64,000 bases of DNA from Natrialbaceae archaeon Tc-Br11_E2g14 (lineage in GTDB: Archaea; Halobacteriota; Halobacteria; Halobacteriales; Natrialbaceae), in NCBI GenBank assembly GCA_001564275.1, contig LKND01000003.1, positions 1-64,000 on the forward strand. Reading direction: 5' to 3'. This document shows positions 51,963-60,947 of this stretch, piece by piece. A program made the position numbers and the translations under genes. The notes below the pieces were generated by a model. The model worked only from the letters and a program-made list of their open reading frames with translations, did no database searches and was not told where the DNA came from. Positions within the stretch are counted from its first letter, which is position 1; the number at the start of each line of letters is the position of its first letter.

Positions 51963-53962
51963 CCGGTCACCCCTCCGCCCGCGGCTCGAGAGAGCGTTCC
52001 GTCGATCGATGCTCCGTCCTCCCAGTCGATAACCGGAATTCCAGCCCGCTGGAGGTCGAACCGACGGATTCGTCTAACGATCCGAGCGAGTTGCTGGCTG
52101 GTCGTCGCGTCCGTCGTCGGATCGGGACTGACGACGGTCACCGCGTGGCCGTAGGCCTCGAGTCGTCTCGCCATCTCGACGCCGACGTCGTCGGTCAGGG
52201 GCGTGAACAGAATTACCTGCGCGTCCGACGACAGCCGTTTGCGGTGGCTTCGCAACTGAGCCATCCACTGAACGCCAGTCGAAGGCATCGTCGTCGACAA
52301 CTGCGGGTGTGAGACCAGCAGGTCCTGAAGCCGACGGCGGTGGGCATGCCCCGATCCCGGCTCGAGCCAGCAGTCCTCGAGGGCATCCCCGGGCGAGTCC
52401 TCACGGAGTAAGGGGCCAATGGCGGCCACCCCGACCAGGTTGCCCGCGGCGAGGAGGTCGCTGGCGATGCGGCCAGCCGCCTCCACCGATCGCTCGACCG
52501 CGTGTGGGCCCGCCGCATCCGCCGCGGTGTAGACTGGACGACGAGCGTCCACCAGCAGGACCACGCGGGTCGCCCGTTCTTCGTGGAACTCGAGGGTGGC
52601 GAGTTCCCCAGAGCGGGCGTGGCGGTTCCAGTCGACGCGATTGAGTGGGTCGCCTCGCCGGTATTCGCGTACGGAGTGAAACGCCGTTCCCTGCCCGCCC
52701 TCCTGGGTCTGGATAGTCGAGCCGAACGCCGACGCCGTCGAACGAAGCGGTGTCGGTCGCGACAGGGCAGTCGTCGGCGGGGTACACTCGATGACCGTCG
52801 ATGTCTCGGCGGAAACCTCGAACGCGCGTTCGACGGACTGCAACGGATCACGGGTGATGACATGTGCCGGTCCGAACCGGTGGCTCCCGGATCTGGCGAC
52901 CACGCTGTAGCTGATGGTGAGCGTCTCGTTCGAGCGGAGCGTCGTGCCGTGACGAGCCGATCCGTCGGTAACGGCGAGTTCTCCGGGGACCCCATCGAGG
53001 AACCGGACGTCCGGAAGGAGTCGGTCGCCGTCGTTCGTGATCGTGACCGTGACCGTCACCGGGTCGCCGGGGTTTGGGGCCGGATCGGAGAGCGAGCGCT
53101 CGACGGTGAGCGATGGCGCTGGGGCGTCGAACATCGCTGCCGCCCCCGCGAACGCGACGCCGACCACGCCAGCAAGCAGGACACCGGGGGCCTCCGCGAA
53201 CAGGCCGACGGTGGCTGTCAAGAGAGCCACGACGCCGATACCGCGCCAGTATCCTGTGTGGAATCGGTCGCCCAGAGAGGGGTCCCTGGGAGGGTGCGCC
53301 GCCTCGTCGTCGACGTCAGTTCGAAACCTCGAGGCCGTGTCCCGAACGGGAACGGGGCCCTCGTAGCCGATTGTCGCGATTGCAGCCGCCGTCCGGTCGA
53401 CCGCGATCTCGAAGTCCGACCGCGGTTTGATCCTGAGATCGTACCATTGCTGAAACCGAACCGACGGCACACGGGTGATCAGACGTCGAATCCGATCCCA
53501 CCACGCCGACTGGCGTTGCGGGACCGCGATGGACGGTGAGAGGAGCGCTTTCGCGTACGGATCGTCCGTCCACTCGCCCCGCTCGAGGGCCGACGCGGCG
53601 GCCGCCTGTGAGTGGCCACGAAAGCGGGTGAGGACGGCGATCGCTGCCCCGTAGAGTCCCTCGACGATGCGATCGTTCGCGTCGGCGTACCCGATGGAGC
53701 GCTCGCGAAACGGTTCGAGGGACTCGTGCAGTGCCGCGCCGGGGACCGGGACCGGCGTGCGCTCGTCCGGATTCGGCACGTCCAGGCGCTTTTGACTCCC
53801 GATGCGCATCGCCACGGCCCACGTCGCGCCGGCGAACGCGATGGACCCCGCCAGCACGATCGGGGCGAACGACGTCGTGTCGGGTGCCAGCCCGAGCAGA
53901 GCGCCGATGCCGATGGCGAAACTCGCGAGCAGGGCGACGAGAGCGACCGCGCGACGGATCAC
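51959..53962 (-). CDS. DUF58 domain protein, MoxR-associated type (copy 1)
   Basis: 667 residues. Two N-terminal helices (about 7-45) and two central ones (about 215-270) precede a beta-sandwich (about 285-390). The DUF58 signature is FHSVREYRRGDPLNRVDWNR followed by HARSGELATLEFHEERATRV. A vWA-like fold follows, with VVLLVDARRPVYTAAD and SSDAQVILFTPLTDD. DUF58 proteins usually pair with a MoxR AAA ATPase and act on membrane or envelope complexes. No MoxR gene is present here. It overlaps both neighbours by 4 bp. Confidence 0.88.
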   Translation of the reverse strand: MIRRAVALVALLASFAIGIGALLGLAPDTTSFAPIVLAGSIAFAGATWAVAMRIGSQKRLDVPNPDERTPVPVPGAALHESLEPFRERSIGYADANDRIVEGLYGAAIAVLTRFRGHSQAAAASALERGEWTDDPYAKALLSPSIAVPQRQSAWWDRIRRLITRVPSVRFQQWYDLRIKPRSDFEIAVDRTAAAIATIGYEGPVPVRDTASRFRTDVDDEAAHPPRDPSLGDRFHTGYWRGIGVVALLTATVGLFAEAPGVLLAGVVGVAFAGAAAMFDAPAPSLTVERSLSDPAPNPGDPVTVTVTITNDGDRLLPDVRFLDGVPGELAVTDGSARHGTTLRSNETLTISYSVVARSGSHRFGPAHVITRDPLQSVERAFEVSAETSTVIECTPPTTALSRPTPLRSTASAFGSTIQTQEGGQGTAFHSVREYRRGDPLNRVDWNRHARSGELATLEFHEERATRVVLLVDARRPVYTAADAAGPHAVERSVEAAGRIASDLLAAGNLVGVAAIGPLLREDSPGDALEDCWLEPGSGHAHRRRLQDLLVSHPQLSTTMPSTGVQWMAQLRSHRKRLSSDAQVILFTPLTDDVGVEMARRLEAYGHAVTVVSPDPTTDATTSQQLARIVRRIRRFDLQRAGIPVIDWEDGASIDGTLSRAAGGGVTG

Positions 53963-54924
53963 GCCGACTCACCTCTCTCTCGGTCTCGACGCTCCGCCGG
54001 AGCAGCCCCGGCGACGTCGGATGCCGAGGACGATACCCCTGTACTCCCCCCGCCGGATCGCTCGGTGCCACGAACCCGCTCGAAGACCTCGATCGCACGG
54101 AGTGCACGGGCCTCTGTCTCCGCCGCGGTACCGTAGCGAACGGCCTCGAAGAGGGCCGTGAGTTCCTCGACGGCGTCGGCATCCAGGCCCGCGTCGATGG
54201 CGGCGTCGGCGAACTCGCCCGGCGTCGCGGTCGCCGGCCGGTCGACCTCGAGCAGCGTCGTCATCTCGTACCAGGCACGATAGATTTCGTTCTCGATGGC
54301 CTCGTGGTCGGCCTCGATTCGCTCGAGGGCTCGATCCGCGGCGGCACTGACACCGGCAGCCGTACCCCCGATCTCCGGGTCGTCCGTTTCGGGACCGGAA
54401 TCGACGGTAGCCGACTCCCCTCGCGTGTACAACAGGCTCGCCGCAAACAGGAGGAAAAACGCCAGTATCGGCAGGGTTAGGGCGAACAGTGTACGGGCGT
54501 ACGGATCGCCGTCCGCGTCGCCAGCCTCCTCGGCCCCCTCCTCCGCCGCGGCTTCTTCGCCGGCCGAGTCGGTCATAAACACCGCGCCGTCTCCCAGCCA
54601 CGAGACCACCCAGAGTGTGGCCACGACGAACAGACTCAGGGCGAAGATGCCGACGATCGACTTGATCGTGAACTCGAAATCGAGGAGGGCCGAGAGCACC
54701 AACAAGACGACCGCGACGGCCCCGAGGCCGATAACGACGGTCTCGAACGCCGGTGCCACCTCGAGTAGGCCGAGCGACTCGTACTCGGCCTGGGGCGACT
54801 CGAGTTCACCCGACGGTTGCGCCCCGTCGGCGAACGGTGATTGCACCGTCGCCGCAGCCAGCCCAACGGCGGTCAGACCGACGAGCGTGGCAACGGCGAC
54901 GGGGGCGGCGCCCTCGCGAAACAC
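53959..54924 (-). CDS. DUF4129 domain membrane protein (copy 1)
   Basis: 321 residues from a GTG at 54924, chosen because a TATA element lies about 29 nt upstream (54947-54959). Three to four hydrophobic helices occupy the N-terminal two thirds (about 10-25, 65-85, 90-125, 165-185). The C-terminal DUF4129 segment has NEIYRAWYEMTTLLEVDRP, then TPGEFADAAIDAGLDADAVE and LTALFEAVRYG. This family accompanies transglutaminase/DUF58/MoxR systems. It is the first gene of cassette 1, divergent from cassette 2. Confidence 0.85.
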   Translation of the reverse strand: MFREGAAPVAVATLVGLTAVGLAAATVQSPFADGAQPSGELESPQAEYESLGLLEVAPAFETVVIGLGAVAVVLLVLSALLDFEFTIKSIVGIFALSLFVVATLWVVSWLGDGAVFMTDSAGEEAAAEEGAEEAGDADGDPYARTLFALTLPILAFFLLFAASLLYTRGESATVDSGPETDDPEIGGTAAGVSAAADRALERIEADHEAIENEIYRAWYEMTTLLEVDRPATATPGEFADAAIDAGLDADAVEELTALFEAVRYGTAAETEARALRAIEVFERVRGTERSGGGSTGVSSSASDVAGAAPAERRDRERGESA

Positions 54925-54946
54925 AGTACGTGAATACGAAAACGAG

Positions 54947-54959
54947 CATACATAAAGGG
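54947..54959 (-). promoter_or_regulatory. TATA element of cassette 1
   Basis: Reads CCCTTTATGTATG on the minus strand, about 29 nt before the GTG at 54924. Confidence 0.55.
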
Positions 54960-55003
54960 TGTGAATGAAAACCGAGAGGACCGTCAGACGCGATGACTGT
55001 CTC

Positions 55004-55084
55004 ATACGGTTTACTGTAGTCTCTTACCGGTGATTGCCGACCCGGTATGGGCAATCACCGGTAAAAAGTTACAGCAATCCGTAT
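55004..55084. repeat. Family A palindrome, copy A3 (81 bp)
   Basis: The ends are ATACGGTTTACTGTAGTC and CAGCAATCCGTAT. The inner arms TTACCGGTGATTGCC and GGCAATCACCGGTAA are perfectly complementary around a short CGACCCGGTAT loop. It is nearly identical in its core to A2. Confidence 0.88.
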
Positions 55085-55137
55085 CAGCCGGGAGCACGAA
55101 CCGAACGCATTTGATCGGAAACAGCCATCGCGCCCCC

Positions 55138-55257
55138 TACAAGAGCCAGGAACGTCATTGCACATACCCTCAGGAGATCGTGGCACAAAGCCGGTGACAA
55201 TGCGGTTCCGAGCCATCTCACTGTGCGGGTGTCGAACCCGTTTCAGTTGTCACTGTG
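55138..55257. mobile_element. Family B MITE-like element, degenerate copy B3 (120 bp)
   Basis: It contains GAACGTCATTGCACAT near the left end and GTTTCAGTTGTCACTGTG at the right end, as in B1 and B2. The interior is about 35 bp longer. The terminal repeats are eroded. Confidence 0.55.
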
Positions 55258-55338
55258 GGCCGAAAGGACGATCACGCACAGGTGGACTGCGCGAAGGAGC
55301 GGACTTATTAGGGATTACACAAAACGGTCACCAAACTG

Positions 55339-56349
55339 GTGGCATCCTCAGGCACCCTCCTCCGTTTGGCCCTCGTCCTCGTCTGTATCGTCTCGATCGG
55401 GCTTGCGGCCGCGACGATCGCCGCACCGCTCGATCCCGGTAGCGACGGCCACGGGCCAGGCGACGGTGAGGGAAGCGATCCAATCACTCCACAGACCGGG
55501 GATGGAGCGACCGGCGAGGTCCCAACCTTTCTCCAGTATCTCCTATTCGTGGTGATTGTCCTCACCGCCGTCCTCTTCGCCTGGTATATGATCAATTATC
55601 GACGCGAAGTGGTCGTCATCGCGGCCGTCCTGATCGGGGTCGCTTTGGTTTTCGTACTCCTCTATGCGGTCCTGGTCGAGTTGGGGTTAGTTCCGGAACT
55701 CCAGGGCGAACTCCCGATGGAAGGGGACGAGCAGCCGGATGAGGACTACGGCGAACCCGGTGGCGGAGACGGTGAGGGGACCGAGGAAACCTCGTCGTGG
55801 GATCTTGCCCCGTTCGTCGGCGTCCTCGCGGTGCTCTCGCTGATCTTCGTCGGCGCACTCGCCATGGCCGCCCGCTCGGACGATGACGAGACGAGCGGCC
55901 TCGCCGCCGAACCCGACGAGTCGACGGACGAACGGGCTGCCGTGGCCGCGGCCGCCGGGCGCGCCGCCGACCGGATCACCGAAACGGCCACCCAGCACGT
56001 CGACAACGAGGTGTACCGCGCCTGGGACGAGATGACCCGGTTGCTCGAGGTCGATAATCCCGACGCGACGACGCCTGGTGAGTTCGCCGACGCCGCCATC
56101 GACGCGGGCCTGGACGCCCAACACGTCGAGGCCCTCACGGCCCTCTTCGAGGACGTCCGATACGGTCATCGAGACTCGACGGCCGAACGTGAGCAACGTG
56201 CCATCGAGACGCTGCGAGCGATCGAAGCGGAGGCCGGTCACGAATCGGGTCTCGAAACGGACCCCGTCCAATCCGAGGAGTCGGCGGCCCAACCGAACCA
56301 CGGCGACGAGGACGAAACGGGAGACGACACCGATGGAGGGACATCATGA
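55339..56349 (+). CDS. DUF4129 domain membrane protein (copy 2)
   Basis: 336 residues from a GTG at 55339. Hydrophobic helices lie at about 8-28, 64-84, 91-113 and 155-178. The DUF4129 segment is NEVYRAWDEMTRLLEVDNPD, then TTPGEFADAAIDAGLDAQHV and LTALFEDVRYGHRD, clearly paralogous to copy 1. The C-terminal tail is Glu/Asp-rich. The stop overlaps the DUF58 start by 4 bp. It is first in cassette 2. The role is inferred only from the cassette. Confidence 0.85.
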   Translation: MASSGTLLRLALVLVCIVSIGLAAATIAAPLDPGSDGHGPGDGEGSDPITPQTGDGATGEVPTFLQYLLFVVIVLTAVLFAWYMINYRREVVVIAAVLIGVALVFVLLYAVLVELGLVPELQGELPMEGDEQPDEDYGEPGGGDGEGTEETSSWDLAPFVGVLAVLSLIFVGALAMAARSDDDETSGLAAEPDESTDERAAVAAAAGRAADRITETATQHVDNEVYRAWDEMTRLLEVDNPDATTPGEFADAAIDAGLDAQHVEALTALFEDVRYGHRDSTAEREQRAIETLRAIEAEAGHESGLETDPVQSEESAAQPNHGDEDETGDDTDGGTS

Positions 56350-58310
56350 ACCTCCGTTGGTCCATCCTGGGCCTCGGGCTCGGGGCCTTCGGCCTCGCCG
56401 TCGTCCAGCTTGCGGGTGTCCTCGAGATTACGCTCGACCAGGCGCTGTTGACGGTCGTCGGGGGGATGCTCCTGCTCGCCGCGTTCAACAGCTTCTCACG
56501 TCGCCAACAGGAACGATCGGTGTTCGAGACCCCTGATCCCGAACACCGGGCGACCGTCCCCGTCCCCGGACACTCCCTCCGGGAGACGGTCAACCAGTTC
56601 AGACGCGAGCGGTACGACTTCACCAGCGGCTCACAGCGAATACACGAGGGGTTACACGGTGCAGCGGTGGCCGTCCTGACCCGATTCGAGGGACTCTCGA
56701 ACGAGCAGGCAGTCGAACGCATCGAAGCGGGGACCTGGACCGACGACGAGTACGCCGCGGCCTACCTCTCGCCGACCCTCGAGGTCGAAGAACGCCCCTG
56801 GCAGGACCGCGTGGCCGCATTCCTCGACCGGGAAACAAGCTTCAGACAGTACGTCCGTCGAACGACGGCGGCCATCGCCACCATCGGGTACGGCGGCCTC
56901 GGCGACCGGCGACTTCCCAAAGAGATCCCGCAGTACGATCCGGAAGAGTTCGAAAACGTCAGGCCACGAACCACGGATCTCGAAACCGAGGGCGTCGTCG
57001 AACGAACCGACCGGCAGACTGGCTACTGGACCGGCGTCGGCGGGCTCGCACTCGTCGCCATCGGGCTGGGCGTGCTGTCCCAGACACCCGGCGTGGTGCT
57101 AGCGGGCGTCATCGGGGTCGGCTACGCCGGATTCGCCCACCTCAGCCGGCCGGCAGTCCCCGAGATCAGCCTCGAGCGCACCCTCTCCGTGACCGATCCG
57201 GAACCAGGTGACGAGGTCGAGGTGACGGTCACGATCACCAACGAATCCGGCAGCTTCTTGCCCGATCTCCGGGTTGTCGATGGCGTCCCACCGGGCCTGG
57301 CAGTCGTCGAGGGCGTCGCCCGCATCGGCACCAGCCTCCGTCCGGAAGACGCAGTCTCCCTCACGTACACCGTCACCGCTCGCCGTGGAACCCACGACTT
57401 CGATCCGGCGCTCGTGTTGACCCGCAACCTCGCGCGTTCGACCGAGCGCACGTTTCACGTCGCAAGCGACACCACCGTCGTCGCAAAGCCGACGCTGCGA
57501 CCGCTTGTCACCGATGTCCCGCTACAGGCAGCCGCGGCTGGATTCGCCGGCCAGTTGACCACCGCGGAGTCGGGTGAGGGGTTGCAGTTTCACTCGGTCA
57601 GGGAGTACCGACGCAACGATCCGCTCAACCGGATCGACTGGAACCGTCACGCCCGCTCGGGCGAACTCGCCACCCTCGAGTTTCACGAGGAGCGCGCTGC
57701 CAGGGTACTGATCCTGATCGACGCGCGGAAGACGGCCTATCTCGCGCCGGAACCCGACGCACCGCACGCAGTAGATCGATCCGTCGAGGCGGCGGGGCGA
57801 ATCGCGGCGTCGCTCCTCGACGCGGGCGACACCGTCGGACTAGCGGCACTCGGACCGGTCGAACGCGATTCCAATCATCAGTTGCGTCTCCAGGACACGT
57901 GTTGGTTGGCTCCGTCCTCGGGACCCCATCACCGGATGCAACTCCGGTCCCTGCTGGCGACCCATCCACAGTTTTCCACGGAACCACCGGCGACCGACAC
58001 CCAGTGGCGGGCGCAGTTGCGCATGATTCGGCGTCGGCTGGGATCGGAAACACAGATCGTCTTCCTCTCCCCGCTGTGTGACGGTGGGGCGATCCGAACC
58101 GTCCGTCGCCTGACCGCCCGCGGGCACGCCCTGACAGTGATCAGCCCCGACACGACCGCCGAGCGAACCACGAGTCAACAACTAGCGCGGGTCGGTCGGC
58201 GCATCCGGCGGTTCGACCTCCAGCGAGCCGGGGTGCCGGTGATCGACTGGCCGGCAGACGACACGATCGACGAGGGCATCGCCAGGGCCAACGCCGGGGG
58301 TGGCCGATGA
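56346..58310 (+). CDS. DUF58 domain protein (copy 2)
   Basis: 654 residues, colinear with copy 1. There are N-terminal helices, a central helical pair (about 220-260) and a beta-sandwich (DEVEVTVTITNESGSFLPDL). The signature is QFHSVREYRRNDPLNRIDWN with SGELATLEFHEERAARVLIL. The C-terminal part repeats the GRRIRRFDLQRAGVPVIDWP ending seen in copy 1. It overlaps both flanking genes by 4 bp. The lack of a MoxR gene is shared with copy 1. Confidence 0.88.
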   Translation: MNLRWSILGLGLGAFGLAVVQLAGVLEITLDQALLTVVGGMLLLAAFNSFSRRQQERSVFETPDPEHRATVPVPGHSLRETVNQFRRERYDFTSGSQRIHEGLHGAAVAVLTRFEGLSNEQAVERIEAGTWTDDEYAAAYLSPTLEVEERPWQDRVAAFLDRETSFRQYVRRTTAAIATIGYGGLGDRRLPKEIPQYDPEEFENVRPRTTDLETEGVVERTDRQTGYWTGVGGLALVAIGLGVLSQTPGVVLAGVIGVGYAGFAHLSRPAVPEISLERTLSVTDPEPGDEVEVTVTITNESGSFLPDLRVVDGVPPGLAVVEGVARIGTSLRPEDAVSLTYTVTARRGTHDFDPALVLTRNLARSTERTFHVASDTTVVAKPTLRPLVTDVPLQAAAAGFAGQLTTAESGEGLQFHSVREYRRNDPLNRIDWNRHARSGELATLEFHEERAARVLILIDARKTAYLAPEPDAPHAVDRSVEAAGRIAASLLDAGDTVGLAALGPVERDSNHQLRLQDTCWLAPSSGPHHRMQLRSLLATHPQFSTEPPATDTQWRAQLRMIRRRLGSETQIVFLSPLCDGGAIRTVRRLTARGHALTVISPDTTAERTTSQQLARVGRRIRRFDLQRAGVPVIDWPADDTIDEGIARANAGGGR

Positions 58311-58804
58311 CGGCGCTGACCCGCCGCCCGACGACCATCAGCACGGTCGCGGCGGCGGCGGCAACGATCGTCGCACTCCTTACCGCAGTGATCGGATCGA
58401 TCGAGGGAGGGGTGCTGGCTGTCTTCGGCGCCAGTCTGATCGCTGTGGGTCTGTTCCGGAGCACCGGACGGGTCGTCGACATCGGTGCCGGCTCGATCTT
58501 CGTCGCCGTCGTCGTCGCCGGCGTGCAGGGGCTGTCGACCGAACTGGTCGTCGTCGGGACCATCGCCGCCATCGTCGCCTGGGACCTCGCGACGAACGCC
58601 ATCGAACTCGGCATCCAGCTCGGCCGTGAGGCCCAGACCACCCGCCTCGAGAGTGTACACGTCATCGCAAGCGTCACCGTGGGCGTCTCGGCTGCGACGG
58701 TCGGCTATGGCGCGTTCGTCTTCGGCAGTGAGGGCCAGCCTGTCGGGGCGATCGTGTTGTTGGTGCTGGCCGTGCTGTTCCTGCTGAGTGGGTTGCGACG
58801 GTAA
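58307..58804 (+). CDS. DUF7519-type membrane protein (copy 2)
   Basis: 165 residues with about six hydrophobic helices. It shares with copy 1 the segment WDLATNAIELGIQLGREAQT followed by RLESVHVIASVTVGVSAATV. It lacks the first 20 or so residues and the charged tail of copy 1. It is third in cassette 2, and its start overlaps the DUF58 stop by 4 bp. It converges on moaA, 64 bp away. Confidence 0.8.
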   Translation: MTALTRRPTTISTVAAAAATIVALLTAVIGSIEGGVLAVFGASLIAVGLFRSTGRVVDIGAGSIFVAVVVAGVQGLSTELVVVGTIAAIVAWDLATNAIELGIQLGREAQTTRLESVHVIASVTVGVSAATVGYGAFVFGSEGQPVGAIVLLVLAVLFLLSGLRR

Positions 58805-58868
58805 GGGGGTTGGGTTTGGCGTGGAGTGGCCTGCCAGGAATAGCGTGATCGATCTCGTGTGTGAGAGA

Positions 58869-59852
58869 TCAGTCGCCCGAGATGCCGAGATAGGCGTCGT
58901 TCAGTTCCCACTCGCCGTCGCCGTTTCTGATCATGTACTCCCCGTAGTAAGGGACTCGATTGGCGACGACCTCCCGAAAGGCCTCACGGATCTCGGGTTT
59001 GCTCATCTCACCCATCGATCGCAGGTCGTCGTTGCGGTTGAGACAACCCTTGAGATACCCTTGATGAGTGACACGGACACGGTGACAGTTCGCACAGAAC
59101 GTCGGGTTCTCGACGGGATCGACGATCTCGACCATCCCCCTCCCCCCATCGTCACCGGCGATCCAGTACCGTCTGCGGTCGTGCATCTCGCGATGTTCGA
59201 TTTCGACTGCCTGCTCGGCGAGCCAGTCGTGAACCCGTTCGATCTCGACGTTCCACTCGGGCTTGCCGGTCAACTCGGGCATGTACTCGATCAACTGCAA
59301 CTGAAGTCCCTCGTTTTCGGCCACGTGATCGACCATCTCGGGCACGTACCCCGCCGTGTGCTCGAAGACGACCATGTTGAGTTTGACCGGATCCAGGCCG
59401 GCATCGAGCGCCGCCTCGACGCCTTCGATTACCTTGTCGTAGGCGCCACTTTTCGTGACGGCGGCGAACTGCTCGGGGTCGAGGGCGTCCTGGGAGACGT
59501 TCACGCGCTCGAGGCCAGCGTCCACGAGCGCCTCTGCCCGCCCGGGCAGGAACGTGCCGTTGGTGGTCAGAGAGACCTCCATCGTGTCGGGCGTCCGTTC
59601 GATGATCTCCTCGAGATCATCGCGCAACATCGGCTCGCCGCCGGTGAACTTGACGGCCTCGACGTCGAACTCGGCGGCGACCTCGAGAAACCGGACGACG
59701 TCGTCGGTGTCCATCTCGTCGTCCTGTGGTTCCATCGGACCGCGGGTATCACCCAGTCCCTCGTTGTGACAGTAGATACAGTCGAAGTTACACCGATCGG
59801 TGAGCGAGACCCGCACCCCGGAGACCTCGCGACCGAACTCGTCGGCGAGCAT
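58869..59852 (-). CDS. moaA: GTP 3',8-cyclase MoaA
   Basis: 327 residues from the ATG at 59852, with a TATA-like GTTTAAGC about 29 nt upstream. The radical-SAM cluster is Cys21-x3-Cys25-x2-Cys28 ([14 protein letters not shown]). The second cluster is in the C-terminal part ([19 protein letters not shown]). It catalyses the first step of molybdenum cofactor synthesis, making 3',8-cyclo-GTP with MoaC downstream in the pathway. It stands alone here; other moa genes are not in the window. Confidence 0.96.
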   Translation of the reverse strand: MLADEFGREVSGVRVSLTDRCNFDCIYCHNEGLGDTRGPMEPQDDEMDTDDVVRFLEVAAEFDVEAVKFTGGEPMLRDDLEEIIERTPDTMEVSLTTNGTFLPGRAEALVDAGLERVNVSQDALDPEQFAAVTKSGAYDKVIEGVEAALDAGLDPVKLNMVVFEHTAGYVPEMVDHVAENEGLQLQLIEYMPELTGKPEWNVEIERVHDWLAEQAVEIEHREMHDRRRYWIAGDDGGRGMVEIVDPVENPTFCANCHRVRVTHQGYLKGCLNRNDDLRSMGEMSKPEIREAFREVVANRVPYYGEYMIRNGDGEWELNDAYLGISGD

Positions 59853-59958
59853 AGGCGGACGTTGACGGTGGAATTGCTTAAACTCGCGGGTGAATCCGGC
59901 AAAGGGAAACCACATTTAGTTTCGTCATGTCGGAGGGGATGGCACACGGTTCGGGCCC

Positions 59959-60001
59959 GCTTGACATCCTCCCACGGCTGCAGCCGTGGGCTTTCTCCTG
60001 G
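59959..60001. mobile_element. Solo IS200/IS605-type terminal palindrome
   Basis: The sequence TTGACATCCTC is followed by a perfect 20-bp palindrome at 59971-59990 (CCCACGGCTG and its complement), then GCTTTCTCC-type sequence. In haloarchaea this layout marks the end of TnpB-bearing IS200/IS605 elements. No tnpA or tnpB gene is present, so this is a remnant or a palindrome-only derivative. Confidence 0.55.
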
Positions 60002-60110
60002 TGTCCCTGTAAATAACGGCCCTGAGCCGTCTCGAACCGTCGAATACTACCCCCCGAACTGCGGAGGCCACCCTCGAAGCGCAATAATTTGGCGACGTAG
60101 ACGGCCACGT

Positions 60111-60758
60111 TCACCGCCGTTCCTCGAGCAGACGGTACGCAAGCGTCAGATATCCCGAGACGGCGACGATGAACAGTTCGCCCGAGTAGGCGATGGGGAA
60201 CTCGCGTTCGACGTCCTCGGGGGCGTCTTCGCCCGGATCGAACCCGGTTCGGTAGTGGGTGTCCTCGGTCGTCCCGCGGCTCGTCGAATCGGCGAGGCCG
60301 GTGCCGTCATCGCCGGCCTCGAGTTCGACGAACGTCTGGACGATGCCACGCTGATCCGTGACGATGAGCTTCCCCGAGAGGTCGATGAATCGGTCGTAAA
60401 CGGGCCAGAAGAGGTTGACCCCGTTGTAGAAGGCATCGAGCAAGATGTGCGCGAACAGGACCGTGACGAGGGTCACCCAGTAGACGCGGTAGCCGTAGGT
60501 CCCCCAGCGTGTCAGGATGTACGATTCCTCGCGAACGCGAGTGTCCCAGTAGAGGACGACGGCAGGAATAACCACGACCCAGACGTTGTGGAGGGCAGCG
60601 CGGTGGGTCCCCGGGAAGTAGATCCCGATGAGTGTGTCGAGGTCGATGATCGCCGTCGCCGCGAGGACGACGAAGATGGCTTTCGCGTCGAATTCATCGC
60701 CGAGCAGGGCCACGCCCATGAGCGCCGCGAGGCCGACGTGAACGACAGTCGATGGCAT
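60111..60758 (-). CDS. Membrane-bound metal-dependent hydrolase (DUF457/YdjM-like)
   Basis: 215 residues from the ATG at 60758. It opens MPSTVVHVGLAALMGVALLG, with His and Asp in the membrane (IIDLDTLIGIYF, then GTHRAALHNVWVVVIPAVVL and FAHILLDAF). This is the His/Asp pattern of YdjM-type membrane hydrolases. Four to five helices are predicted. A soluble acidic loop (about 135-180) is unusual. Function unknown; a lipid-linked substrate is plausible. Confidence 0.8.
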   Translation of the reverse strand: MPSTVVHVGLAALMGVALLGDEFDAKAIFVVLAATAIIDLDTLIGIYFPGTHRAALHNVWVVVIPAVVLYWDTRVREESYILTRWGTYGYRVYWVTLVTVLFAHILLDAFYNGVNLFWPVYDRFIDLSGKLIVTDQRGIVQTFVELEAGDDGTGLADSTSRGTTEDTHYRTGFDPGEDAPEDVEREFPIAYSGELFIVAVSGYLTLAYRLLEERR

Positions 60759-60947
60759 GCGAGAGTGGCAGGCACCGAGTGGGCTTGACTGTTCGCCTCG
60801 CGTGAACGAGGGCCGGGCCCCGGGCTTCGAGCGATGGCGACCGGGGGGTGTCGCGCCGGAAATACCGTGGGCACCCTGGGTGCACCACCACGGCGGCAAG
60901 CGACGGGTGTCGGTAGCTACTTGCCCCACCCGCGAGCAACGACGCCT

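Larger units (their letters stand above)
54925..55338. other. 414-bp region between the divergent cassettes
   Basis: It holds the cassette 1 promoter, palindrome A3 (55004-55084), MITE-like B3 (55138-55257) and the cassette 2 promoter (CTTATTA near 55304-55310). No gene is evident. It is the only place in the window where both repeat families occur together. Confidence 0.6.

Noticed and set aside
11393-55084. Family A palindromes as a CRISPR or riboswitch
   Set aside because: Copies are dispersed, and the single tandem pair has no spacer. The structure is a simple long hairpin located downstream of genes rather than in leaders.
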